Shown one piece after another: positions 17,834-25,405 of a stretch of DNA of 64,000 bases; the first letter of the stretch is position 1, and every line of letters starts with the position of its first letter. This stretch comes from CBDDEI01 sp965226775 (lineage in GTDB: Bacteria; Chloroflexota; Dehalococcoidia; SHYD01). The notes beneath the pieces were generated by a model. It worked only from the letters and a program-made list of their open reading frames with translations. It was not told the DNA's origin and did no database searches. The stretch is taken from the NCBI GenBank assembly GCA_965226775.1, contig CBDDEI010000002.1, positions 1,984,001 through 2,048,000 on the forward strand, given 5' to 3'. The position numbers were made by a program, and so were the translations under genes.

Positions 17834-18969
17834 AAGTGCTCATGGTCTCCAAGGCCTGCTATGCAGCGTCCTACCGGCGCAAGCTGGAGGAGTTGGCGGC
17901 CATGCCGGACGTGGAGCTCACGTTGCTGCTGCCGCCTTACTGGCCCACCAGCACGGGCAAGCTCACCTTTGAACCGGGGCAAGACAGCGGTTACAAGGTG
18001 CTGATCGAAGAACCGGTGCTGAACGGCCACTTTCATCTGCACTTCTATCGCAAGCTCCCCGACCTTATCCGTACCATTCAGCCCGATATCCTCCATATAG
18101 ATGAAGAGCCTTACGACTTCGTGACGTATCACGGGGTGCGGGCAGCTGCCGGGCTGGCACGCCGCACCCTCTTCTTCACTTGGCAGAACATCCCGCGCGC
18201 CTATCCGCTGCCATTCGGCTGGTTTGAGCGCAGCGTGCTCTCCACCGTCCACTGCGCCATCGCCGGCAACCAAGATGCGGCGCACATCCTGCGGGACAAG
18301 GGCTATGCACGGCCCCTCTATGTCATCCCTCAGTTCGGCGTAGACCCGGACCTCTTCCGTCCCGCCGAGACCTGGCCCCAGCGCATTGAAAGCTTCTCCC
18401 AGGAGCGTCCCTTCCGCATCGGCTTTTCCGGACGACTAGTGGAAGAGAAGGGACTACTTGTGCTGTTGCAAGCCGTCGCGCGTCTGGAGGGAGACTGGGA
18501 GCTGCTCTTCCTGGGGAACGGTCCCTTGCAAGGCCGTCTCATTGAAGAAGCGACGGCAATGGGCGTCGGCCAGCGCCTCCGCTTCTTGGGCAGTGTGCCC
18601 TCTGAGGATGTCCCTCGCTACATCCAGGAGTTCGACGTGCTCGTGAACCCCTCCCTCACCTGGCGGCAGGGGCAGCGCCAGTGGAAGGAGCAGTTTGGCC
18701 GCTCGCTCGTGGAGGCTATGGCCTGCGGAGTACCCGTCATCGGCTCAGACTCCGGGGAGATCCCCAACGTCATCGCGGACGCCGGGCTTGTTGCGCCGGA
18801 GGGAGACGTGGATGCGCTCCACGCTCATCTGGCCGCCCTCATGGCCTCTGCCGACCAGCGCCTAGATCTGGCCCGCCGCGGCAGAGCGCATGCCCTTGCC
18901 AACTACACCCAGCTGCGCATTGCCCAACAGACCTACGCCTGCTACCAGCAGCTCCTTCAAGAACCATGA
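17830..18969 (+). CDS. Glycosyltransferase family 4
   Basis: This 379-residue GT4 starts MKVLMVSKACYAASYRRKLE. It contains DILHIDEEPYDFVTYHGV at the acceptor side, IGFSGRLVEEKGLLVLLQAV at the start of the donor domain, and the variant signature FGRSLVEAMACGVPVIGSD, which uses FGRSLVEAM in place of FGLPPLEAM. This resembles WcaC/Bme-type transferases more than the other GT4s here. The ATG overlaps the methyltransferase stop by 4 bases, and its stop overlaps the GT9 start in the same way. Confidence 0.88.
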   Translation: MKVLMVSKACYAASYRRKLEELAAMPDVELTLLLPPYWPTSTGKLTFEPGQDSGYKVLIEEPVLNGHFHLHFYRKLPDLIRTIQPDILHIDEEPYDFVTYHGVRAAAGLARRTLFFTWQNIPRAYPLPFGWFERSVLSTVHCAIAGNQDAAHILRDKGYARPLYVIPQFGVDPDLFRPAETWPQRIESFSQERPFRIGFSGRLVEEKGLLVLLQAVARLEGDWELLFLGNGPLQGRLIEEATAMGVGQRLRFLGSVPSEDVPRYIQEFDVLVNPSLTWRQGQRQWKEQFGRSLVEAMACGVPVIGSDSGEIPNVIADAGLVAPEGDVDALHAHLAALMASADQRLDLARRGRAHALANYTQLRIAQQTYACYQQLLQEP

Positions 18970-20174
18970 GAGGCCCAACAGCTACCCAGAAACGCTTCGT
19001 TGCCGGCCTAGCCGACCCTCTCCTCCGCCTTGCCTCTCTCCTCTTCCGCCGGCTGGCGGGGGTACAGCCCATGCGCCTTCCCAACGACCTCGATCAGGCT
19101 GCGGCGGCAAAGGTCGAGCGCGTGCTGGCCGTCCGCTTAGACGCCATCGGAGACCTGCTCCTCACCGAGCCTGCCCTCGCCCTGCTGCGGCAGCGTTTCC
19201 CCAACGCCCGCATCGATCTCGCCGCTAATCCCGCCAGCGCGCAGGTTCTGCAGGACAGCCCCAACTTTGACCGCCTGATTCCCTACCGTGCGCCGTGGCA
19301 CGCCGCATGGCGCGGCGCGAAGGTAGACTGGCGCAGCGAACTGAGTACGTTCCGGGAGCAGACCTCCGCCCTGCGCCAGGAGCGCTACGACGTAGGGGTA
19401 GAGTTGCGAGGCGACATCAGAGACATCTTCTTCTTAGTCGCCGCTGCGCCGCGCGCCGTCATCGGCAATAGCTTTCGCGGCGGGAAGGGCCTCCTGGATT
19501 GGGACATTCCGCTGCCCGCGGATGGTCACCAGGTAGCGCTGTCAGCGACGATTGCGGGCCTGGGTCAGCCGCCGCAGCCGATCCCTGCGCCACGTGTTGT
19601 GCTCACCGATGCTGACCGCACACGAGCCGCCTCATTCGTCTCCGAGGACGGGCTCCCAATGATTGCGCTTCACTTGGGGGCAGGGTTCGCCAGCAAATGC
19701 CTTCCCGTCGGGCACTTCATCCAGGTCTGCACGAGCCTCTGGAAACAGGAGCCGCAACGCCGCTTCCTGATAGTGGGCAGCGCAGACGAGACGCCTCTGG
19801 CCCAGGCTTTCACTGCAGCGGCGCCATTTCCGACCCTCGATCTTACCGGCAAGCTCTCGTTGCTAGAGACTGCGGCCGTCCTTGCCCGCAGCCGGCTCTT
19901 CATCGGCAACGATAGCGCGCCCATGCACCTGGCTGCGGCTGTAGGCACGCCGGTGGTCACTTTCTTTGGGCCGTCAGAGCCGTGGAAATTCCATCCCTAC
20001 GGAGCGCCGTACAAGCTCTTGGAGGTGGCCCTGGACTGCCGTCCCTGCGACTATATCCACTGTATCTGGCCTGAGCCCTTGCGGTTCCAGTGTATGACCG
20101 CTCAGTCTGTTGAGGACATTAAGGCTGCCGCGGAGGCTTTGCTGGCACAGCCCGTGCCCGCCCGTCCTGTTTGA
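18966..20174 (+). CDS. Glycosyltransferase family 9 (heptosyltransferase-like)
   Basis: The start is ATG 18966, overlapping the previous TGA, giving 402 residues; the longer open frame from 18681 is an artefact. The GT9 landmarks are VLAVRLDAIGDLLLTEPALA, LRQRFPNARIDLAANPAS, the donor-side VALSATIAGLGQPP and IALHLGAGFASKCLPVGHF, then the conserved FIGNDSAPMHLAAAVGTPVV and FFGPSEPWKFHPYG. A Cys-rich tail (DCRPCDYIHCIWPEPLRFQC) resembles the end of many GT9 enzymes. It is the last gene of the plus-strand glycan run. The substrate could be heptose or another sugar. Confidence 0.9.
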   Translation: MRGPTATQKRFVAGLADPLLRLASLLFRRLAGVQPMRLPNDLDQAAAAKVERVLAVRLDAIGDLLLTEPALALLRQRFPNARIDLAANPASAQVLQDSPNFDRLIPYRAPWHAAWRGAKVDWRSELSTFREQTSALRQERYDVGVELRGDIRDIFFLVAAAPRAVIGNSFRGGKGLLDWDIPLPADGHQVALSATIAGLGQPPQPIPAPRVVLTDADRTRAASFVSEDGLPMIALHLGAGFASKCLPVGHFIQVCTSLWKQEPQRRFLIVGSADETPLAQAFTAAAPFPTLDLTGKLSLLETAAVLARSRLFIGNDSAPMHLAAAVGTPVVTFFGPSEPWKFHPYGAPYKLLEVALDCRPCDYIHCIWPEPLRFQCMTAQSVEDIKAAAEALLAQPVPARPV

Positions 20175-20247
20175 CACCCCTAGATAGCCATGCTAGCCTG
20201 TGGCATCCTCGCTGGGGAGCAATTTCCGCTAGCAAAGGACACACTTC

Positions 20248-20595
20248 ATGGCGAACAACGGAATGCAGCCCCTGCCTATGACCGCCTTCATTGGCGGCAA
20301 GAAGTATGCCACCGCCTCAGCGGCGCTACTTGCAAACGGCGCCAACGAGGGCGGACCCCCCTGGATTCCCACCGACAAGGTCTCCTTCCTCTTCCGCACG
20401 AAGGACGGGAGCTACTTTGTACAGCACCGCGGCCTCCCCGAACGTGAACGAGGCCGTCACACCGACCGCAGCTACTGGGTCGAGCCCCTCACTGAGTTGG
20501 ATGCAGTCATCCTCTACTGGGAGCTTGAAGAGCACAACGCCGCATACGACGACGCCTTTCCGCCGCCAGAAGGCAACGGTTCTCTTTCCCCATAA
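20248..20595 (+). CDS. Hypothetical protein
   Basis: A 115-residue soluble protein that I do not recognise. An AAAGGA stretch lies about 8 bases upstream of the ATG. The sequence has an ordered core (FIGGKKYATASAALLANGAN, VSFLFRTKDGSYFVQHRGLP, YWVEPLTELDAVILYWELEE) and an acidic, Pro-rich tail. There are no cysteines, signal peptide or membrane segment. The start MANNGMQPLPMTAFIGGKKY is plausible. It stands alone between the glycan locus and the repeat block. Confidence 0.6.
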   Translation: MANNGMQPLPMTAFIGGKKYATASAALLANGANEGGPPWIPTDKVSFLFRTKDGSYFVQHRGLPERERGRHTDRSYWVEPLTELDAVILYWELEEHNAAYDDAFPPPEGNGSLSP

Positions 20596-20664
20596 CGCGC
20601 TCCCTGCCGGCATGCAGGGTATAAAACACAAGCGTAACCCCCTGAAAAGGCTCCCCCCTCCCAC

Positions 20665-21356
20665 TAGCTCCCCCTCGATGGGGGAGGGCTAGGGTGGGGG
20701 TGCAGTGAAGATGCACAAGCATTGAGCCAAAGGAATACCAGACAAAGCGTACGTAATGCTTTCTGCGCATCTAGTGGGGTGGCCCCACTACAGACCCTTC
20801 AGTGCATTCCGGGTGACGACGACCCCCCTTCCTCTAACTCCCTCCCACCAGGGGAGGGAGTACTTACGCGTCCCCTCCCCCTCGATGGGGGAGGGCTAGG
20901 GTGGGGGTGCAGTGAAGATGCACAAGCATTGAGCCAAAGGAATACCAGACAAAGCGTACGTAATGCTTTCTGCGCATCTAGTGGGGTGGCCCCACTACAG
21001 ACCCTTCAGTACATTCCGGGTGACGACGACCCCCCTTCCTCTAACTCCCTCCCACCAGGGGAGGGAGAACTTACCCGCACTCTCCCTCTCACCAGGGGAA
21101 CACTTATACGCGTCCCCTCCCCCTTGATGGGGGAGGGCTAGGGTGGGGGTGAAGTAAAGATGCACAAGCATTGAACCAACAAAATGCCAGACAAAGCGTA
21201 CGTAATGCTTCCTGAGCATCTGGCGGGGTGGCCCCATTCCAGATTCTTCAGTGCGTGCAGGGTGACGATGATCCCCCTTCCTCTAACTCCCTCCCACCAG
21301 GGGAGGGAGTACTTACGCGTTTCCTCCCCCATTAAGGGGGAGGGCAAGGGTCGGGG
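20665..21356. repeat. Tandem palindromic repeat block, three copies plus a partial fourth
   Basis: The gene-free stretch 20596-21413 is mostly repeats. A unit begins at 20674 and again at 20881 (207 bases apart, nearly identical) and at 21123 (242 bases apart, with about 35 extra bases), and a partial copy lies near 21325. Each unit holds three strong palindromes: a CCTCCCCC/GGGGGAGG hairpin followed by CTAGGGTGGGGGTG, an AGTGGGG/CCCCACT hairpin, and CTCCCTCCC/GGGAGGGAG. Short open frames inside (for example 20722-21141) shift with copy length and look non-coding. Related palindromes occur at 24165-24206 and 29052-29396. Confidence 0.85.
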
Positions 21357-21413
21357 TGAAGGTGGTTATGTTACGCAGCGTTCTTTGCGCTCACAGCCAG
21401 CGCACGCTGCCAG

Positions 21414-21677
21414 CTACGCTCTAGGCGCGACCTTTCGAGTACTCCCCTCTGCGCCGGCACGGGAAGCTGGGACTTTGCCTGCCAGCTGCATCAGCTCACT
21501 AAAATCGGTATGCAGGGCTTCCGCCAACGCCCGGATGACACGCTCGCGCGGCGGACGACGATGGGAGTTCTCTATCTTAGAGAGGTAGGTAAAGTTGATA
21601 AGCGAGCTGGACGCCAATTCTTTCTGACTCAATCCGCGTGCTCGCCGTAGCTGTCGAACATGCTCTCCGAAACTCAC
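21414..21677 (-). CDS. XRE-family helix-turn-helix transcriptional regulator
   Basis: This 87-residue DNA-binding protein has an N-terminal HTH_3 domain: FGEHVRQLRRARGLSQKELA, then SLINFTYLSKIENSHRRPPR, then ERVIRALAEALHTDFSELMQ. A basic, low-complexity tail follows. The GTG start at 21677 has an AGGAG site 6 bases upstream. It is divergent from the ABC permease pair, so it may control that operon or itself through the 336-base region between them. No metal-binding or sensor domain is visible. Confidence 0.88.
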   Translation of the reverse strand: MSFGEHVRQLRRARGLSQKELASSSLINFTYLSKIENSHRRPPRERVIRALAEALHTDFSELMQLAGKVPASRAGAEGSTRKVAPRA

Positions 21678-21897
21678 GCTGTGCTCCTGAAATGAACGTT
21701 ATTTTCTTCACAAAGTCTAAGTAAGATGCAGCGCATCCTAGCAGCAGGCATGGACTTTGTCAACACCCCTACACGTAAGAAGCCTCACCACAGCCTCGCC
21801 AAGCGAACAAAGTTAAAGGCCCACCTGGAAAGGTAGTAGCAGGCGTGTTATAGCGCTCTGTAACCCCTGATCGGATAGGTTTTTAGATGATTACGTA

Positions 21898-21925
21898 TTG
21901 CAATATATAAGGCTTAGAGTATAAT
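21898..21925 (+). promoter_or_regulatory. Near-consensus sigma70 promoter for the ABC permease operon
   Basis: TTGCAA (21898-21903) and TATAAT (21920-21925) are separated by 16 bases in an AT-rich patch within an otherwise GC-rich window. Transcription would start near 21932, leaving an 80-base leader before the ATG at 22014, which has AAGGAG at 21996-22001. The rest of 21678-22013 shows no gene and no clear operator palindrome. Confidence 0.65.
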
Positions 21926-22013
21926 CATCAAAACAGCATCCAGTTGTGTCTGCATTAGCGGATCAGAGCCGTTTCTGCGATAGGCAGAAAAGCACAAGGA
22001 GCAAGAGAGCAAC

Positions 22014-22970
22014 ATGACAGAATACGCGCTTCGTCGGCTGTTGGCCCTCATCCCCACTGTTTTGGGTGCCTCAATGATCATCTTCTTCACGCTCCGGCTC
22101 TTCGCGCCGGTCGATATCATTGAAGAAACACTCCTGGAAAGCCCCGGCGCATCTGACCCAATTGTTCGTGAACGACTAAGGGCAGAGTTTGGTCTAGACA
22201 AACCCATCTACGAACAGTACGTTCAGTGGATATGGGGGGCGGTGAGAGGTGATTTAGGCACCTCTTGGAGTTCCGGCCGTCCAGTCATGACGCAGATCAC
22301 GGAGTCACTCCCCGTTAGCCTAGAGCTCACAGTTATTAACCTATTACTGGCGGTAATCATAGGCGTGCCTATAGGGGTCATCTCCGCCGTCAACCAGAAT
22401 AGTTGGTCCGACTACGGAGGCCGGTTCTTCGCGATCTTTGGCCTTTCTGTCCCTAGCTTCGTTATTGCAACGGTGTTGCTCCTAACGCCGGCTATGGTCT
22501 GGGGGTGGGCGCCGCCGCTGGGGTACGTCTCCCCATTTGAGGACCTACAAATTCACGCTCTGCAGATGTTCCTACCCGTGTTCTCTCTGAGCTTCTCCGT
22601 GGCTGCCACCAAGGTGCGCATGCTCCGCTCCACTATGCTTGAAGTTCTCCGCATGGACTATGTAAGAACGGCTCGAGCTAAGGGTTTAGAGCAACGCGTT
22701 GTTATTCTGCGGCATGCTCTCAAAAATGCGCTCATCCCTGTTGTGACTATCCTGGGCGTACAAGTAAGCTACTCCCTCGGAGGTTCGGTAGTTATTGAGC
22801 AGATCTACTCTTTGCCTGGACTTGGGCGGCTGACCCTTGCCTCTATTCAGCGGGGTGATTTCCCACAGCTACAGGCAAATGTGCTCTACCTCCTCATTAT
22901 CTTCCTAGTTTTCAACCTAATTGTAGACATTAGCTATGCGTGGCTAGACCCCCGCATCCGCTACCAGTAG
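22014..22970 (+). CDS. ABC transporter permease, DppB/OppB type
   Basis: This 318-residue membrane protein has about six helices and the BPD_transp_1 fold of peptide/nickel transporters. It begins with the typical MTEYALRRLLALIPTVLGAS and carries the ATPase-contact loop MDYVRTARAKGLEQRVVILR and the end WLDPRIRYQ. It is followed 41 bases later by the partner permease. No substrate-binding protein or ATPase genes are adjacent, so these must be encoded elsewhere. The substrate is unknown. Confidence 0.92.
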   Translation: MTEYALRRLLALIPTVLGASMIIFFTLRLFAPVDIIEETLLESPGASDPIVRERLRAEFGLDKPIYEQYVQWIWGAVRGDLGTSWSSGRPVMTQITESLPVSLELTVINLLLAVIIGVPIGVISAVNQNSWSDYGGRFFAIFGLSVPSFVIATVLLLTPAMVWGWAPPLGYVSPFEDLQIHALQMFLPVFSLSFSVAATKVRMLRSTMLEVLRMDYVRTARAKGLEQRVVILRHALKNALIPVVTILGVQVSYSLGGSVVIEQIYSLPGLGRLTLASIQRGDFPQLQANVLYLLIIFLVFNLIVDISYAWLDPRIRYQ

Positions 22971-23011
22971 GCCTTTAGCTTGTCTGGGGTTAGTCAGAAG
23001 GAGATCACATC

Positions 23012-23941
23012 ATGGAGCAGCAATCGGTAAGTGAATCAACTATAGTGTCGATGGCCAAGCAGGCCATGCAGCCACAGCATGGGGCGCTCACGGGTCTTGT
23101 TACATTCATACGGAAGCAGCCCATCGGCTCGGCTGCGGGACTGCTGCTCTTGATCATCACCTTTTCAGGCGTTTTTGCTGAATTAGTATCGACAACTGAT
23201 CCAACGGAACAGCGGATGCGCTATGCTCTCAGCCCGCCAGGCACTATTACCTCTGATGGCTTTATATTCCTGCTAGGCACCGATGCTCTTGGCCGGGACG
23301 TGTTCAGCCGCACTGTCCATGGCGCTCGCATTTCTCTAAGTGTTGGTGTAGTTGCGGTCATGATCGGAACCGTTGGCGGGTTGCTGCTAGGCATGTTCAG
23401 CGGCTACCGGCGCGGTAGCCTAGACATGATTACGCAGCGCATTATGGACGCTAAACAGGCTATCCCCACGCTCATCTTTGCAATGATGCTTGTTGCTGTC
23501 ATGGGGAAAGCCCTTTGGGTCACTGCTGTAGCAATTGGTATAGCCCAGATACCGCGCGCTAACCGCATCATCCGCGGTAACACGCTCTCGGTCATTCAGG
23601 AAGCATACATTGATGCTGCCAAGGCTATTGGCGCTCGAGAGTCCCGCATTCTGCTGCAGCACATCATGCCGAACGTGATGGCCACCACGCTCATCGTCTT
23701 CTCCACCAGTATTGGCGCGGCTATCGTGACCGAATCCACGCTAAGCTTCCTGGGGCTGGCTGCACCGCCGCCGCTGGCTACCTGGGGTGGTATGCTCACC
23801 ATCCAAGGCCGCCAATATATGCTGGCTGCACCCTACCTCCTCGTGATACCTGCCGTAGCCCTAAGCATTACCGTGCTCGCCTTCAACTTCCTGGGCGACT
23901 CTATTCGAGATGCCCTCGACCCACGGCTCAGAGGCCGCTAG
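23012..23941 (+). CDS. ABC transporter permease, DppC/OppC type
   Basis: This 309-residue inner-membrane permease is the partner of the preceding gene. A soluble N-terminal region of about 45 residues is followed by FLLGTDALGRDVFSRTVHGA, typical of OppC. The ATPase-contact loop is AYIDAAKAIGARESRILLQH, and the protein ends FLGDSIRDALDPRLRGR. A GGAG-type ribosome site precedes the ATG. The 3' end is duplicated downstream as a remnant (24280-24520), and a strong terminator follows the stop. Confidence 0.92.
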   Translation: MEQQSVSESTIVSMAKQAMQPQHGALTGLVTFIRKQPIGSAAGLLLLIITFSGVFAELVSTTDPTEQRMRYALSPPGTITSDGFIFLLGTDALGRDVFSRTVHGARISLSVGVVAVMIGTVGGLLLGMFSGYRRGSLDMITQRIMDAKQAIPTLIFAMMLVAVMGKALWVTAVAIGIAQIPRANRIIRGNTLSVIQEAYIDAAKAIGARESRILLQHIMPNVMATTLIVFSTSIGAAIVTESTLSFLGLAAPPPLATWGGMLTIQGRQYMLAAPYLLVIPAVALSITVLAFNFLGDSIRDALDPRLRGR

Positions 23942-23962
23942 ACCCCTTAGCTCAAGAAAACG

Positions 23963-23996
23963 GAAGAGACCCCACTTAGGTGGGGTCTCTTCTTTT
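23963..23996 (+). terminator. Rho-independent terminator after the permease operon
   Basis: A perfect 13-base-pair stem (GAAGAGACCCCAC paired with GTGGGGTCTCTTC), a TTAG loop and a following T run. A second copy of the same terminator with compensating stem changes lies at 24535-24568. Confidence 0.9.
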
Positions 23997-24000
23997 GTCT

Positions 24001-24280
24001 TAGCTCAGCAGGTTAGCTGGGCTTATTGCAGCGGGGCGATACGGTAGAGACCTGCTCCTGATTAGCCGGAGCGGGGTGCGGCGAAGGTAGACATACAGGT
24101 CCGGGCCATTGGTGACCTTACGGTCTTCCAACCACAGCTAGGCTTTTTTCTTACCTTGCGTTGGTGCACCCCCACCCTAACCCTCCCCCATCAAGGGGGA
24201 GGGGACGCTTACGTCCTCCCGCCCCTGGACGGTAGCGCCGTCCGCCGTCTTATAGAACACAGCCTGCCCATTGCCACGCC
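24001..24280 (-). pseudogene. Decayed 3' copy of the DM13 gene
   Basis: This stretch matches the 3' part of the DM13 gene at 24592-25275 in order. Shared blocks are a copy of the stop-codon region, the segment around 24080-24115 coding for the TNGPDLYVYLS region, and the segment around 24230-24275 coding for the VFYKTADG region. About 120 bases are missing in the middle and a palindromic repeat is inserted at 24165-24206. It has no open frame. It is one arm of a tandem duplication. Confidence 0.75.
24165..24206 (-). repeat. Dispersed palindromic repeat, inverted copy
   Basis: A CACCCCCACCCTAACCC stretch followed by a CTCCCCC-ATCA-AGGGGGAG hairpin is the reverse complement of the element that recurs at 20665-21356. 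Its position inside a decayed gene copy shows that the element inserted, or was copied, after the duplication. Confidence 0.75.
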
Positions 24281-24520
24281 AGTACCGGCGCCGCTATCGT
24301 GACTGAATCCACCATAAGCGTCCTGGGAATGGCTGCCCGCCGCCGCTGGCTACTTGGAGTGGTCGCTCACCATCCAGGGGCCGCAGTACCTGCTAGCAGC
24401 ACCCTACCTCTTGGCGATACCAGTCGTTGCCCTAAGCATCACCGTGCTTGCCTTCAACTTCCTGGGTGATGCCATTCGCGATGCCCTCGACCCCACACTC
24501 CGGGGCGGTAGTCTCCGTAG
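24280..24520 (+). pseudogene. Decayed 3' copy of the DppC-type permease gene
   Basis: The region repeats about 240 bases from the end of the permease gene (around 23703-23940). The best-preserved part translates as QYLLAAPYLLAIPVVALSI and FNFLGDAIRDALDPTLRGG, compared with QYMLAAPYLLVIPAVALSI and FNFLGDSIRDALDPRLRGR in the parent. Indels around 24300-24350 break the frame and there is no start. With the DM13 remnant before it, it forms the second arm of a tandem duplication of about 580-600 bases. Confidence 0.85.
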
Positions 24521-24534
24521 CTTAAGAAAACGGC

Positions 24535-24568
24535 GAGGAGACCCCACGTATGTGGGGTCTCCTCTTTT
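24535..24568 (+). terminator. Duplicated rho-independent terminator
   Basis: A 13-base-pair stem (GAGGAGACCCCAC paired with GTGGGGTCTCCTC), a GTAT loop and TTTT. Relative to the copy at 23963, one stem position changed on both strands (A-T to G-C), so pairing is preserved. It may also limit readthrough towards the convergent DM13 gene. Confidence 0.85.
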
Positions 24569-24591
24569 GCCCTAATACAGGTTAGTTAGGC

Positions 24592-25275
24592 TTATTGTAG
24601 CGGAGCGATGCTGAATACTACGTGAAACGCCAGGCAATAAATGACGACACTTTGCTGCTTGGACACATCCACATCTGCAGGAATAGGGTAGTTCAAGTTC
24701 CCAATGTTCCCTCGTAGCTTGCCTAGGTTTGCATAGCCTTCGGCCTGGACCTCCTCCGAAGTAGCCGGTGCAGGATGCGGCGAAAGGTAGACGTACAGGT
24801 CCGGGCCATTGGTGACGTTAATGTCCTCCAGGCGCAGCACGGTAGAGCCGTCCGCCGTCTTGTAGAACACCGCCTGCCCGCTGCCCTGGTGGAAGTCGTC
24901 CGCATCCTGCAGCGCGCCGCGCTTCATCACAACCGCCTCCGCAGACTGCTCGCCGCTTGCCTGCGGCGTACTCGCAGCCGTGGACTGTTCAGCGCTTGCC
25001 TGCGGCGTACTCGAACTCGTAGACTGCTCAGCGCTTGCTTGGGGCGTATTCGAAGCCGTGGGCTGCTCGCTGCTTGCTTGGGGCGTACTCGGAGCCGTGG
25101 GCTGCTCGCTGCTTGCTTGGGACACAACCACGGGCGGGAGCGTTTCATCCACCGTAGTATTGAGAAACAGCGGCGATACCAGCCACCACCCTACGCCAAT
25201 GGCGGGCAGCAGCACGATTACACTAATTATTATTAACACTTTTCGCTTAGCCATATGCGCGTATCCTGCCTTCAT
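24592..25275 (-). CDS. Membrane-anchored DM13-domain protein with 13-residue repeats
   Basis: The protein has 227 residues. Residues about 12-38 form one transmembrane anchor. Residues 52-115 are a linker of five 13-residue repeats (consensus PQASxEQxTxxxT). The C-terminal 110 residues form a DM13 domain, with LRLEDINVTNGPDLYVYLS, NYPIPADVDV and the end VVIYCLAFHVVFSIAPL carrying the conserved Cys. DM13 domains are proposed to bind cofactors or take part in extracytoplasmic redox reactions, but the exact role is unknown. An alternative start is Met8 (MAKRKV). A tandem duplication has copied the 3' end of this gene to 24001-24280. Confidence 0.85.
   Translation of the reverse strand: MKAGYAHMAKRKVLIIISVIVLLPAIGVGWWLVSPLFLNTTVDETLPPVVVSQASSEQPTAPSTPQASSEQPTASNTPQASAEQSTSSSTPQASAEQSTAASTPQASGEQSAEAVVMKRGALQDADDFHQGSGQAVFYKTADGSTVLRLEDINVTNGPDLYVYLSPHPAPATSEEVQAEGYANLGKLRGNIGNLNYPIPADVDVSKQQSVVIYCLAFHVVFSIAPLQ
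24931..25122 (-). repeat. 39-base tandem repeats within the DM13 gene
   Basis: Five in-frame 39-base units encode the Gln/Ser/Thr-rich linker. Units differ mainly by substitution and keep the frame, so copy number could change without breaking the protein. Confidence 0.8.
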
Positions 25276-25405
25276 TGAGTTTCAAGACGGGCATATGCTA
25301 CCATGAGAGTGCCTAATGTGTAAGGCAGAGACCAAAATTTAACAGATATTGCTTTATCCACATGCCCGCGGCCGTAAGGCCCTTTTTAGTGTAAACTGAC
25401 ACCCC

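Noticed and set aside
18681..18965. N-terminal extension of the GT9 protein
   Set aside because: It is read out of frame through the upstream GT4 gene; the ATG at 18966 gives the normal ATGA coupling.
20722..21237. Several open frames on both strands (for example 20722-21141) with repeated peptide sequence
   Set aside because: They are translations of the palindromic DNA repeat; frame and length change from copy to copy and there is no ribosome site.
24354..24575. A 73-codon open frame that could be called a gene
   Set aside because: It is the end of a duplicated permease 3' remnant running through the copied terminator, with no start region of its own.
25276..25405. Possible SAM-type riboswitch upstream of the homocysteine methyltransferase gene
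   Set aside because: No recognisable SAM riboswitch core or terminator hairpin in 130 bases.
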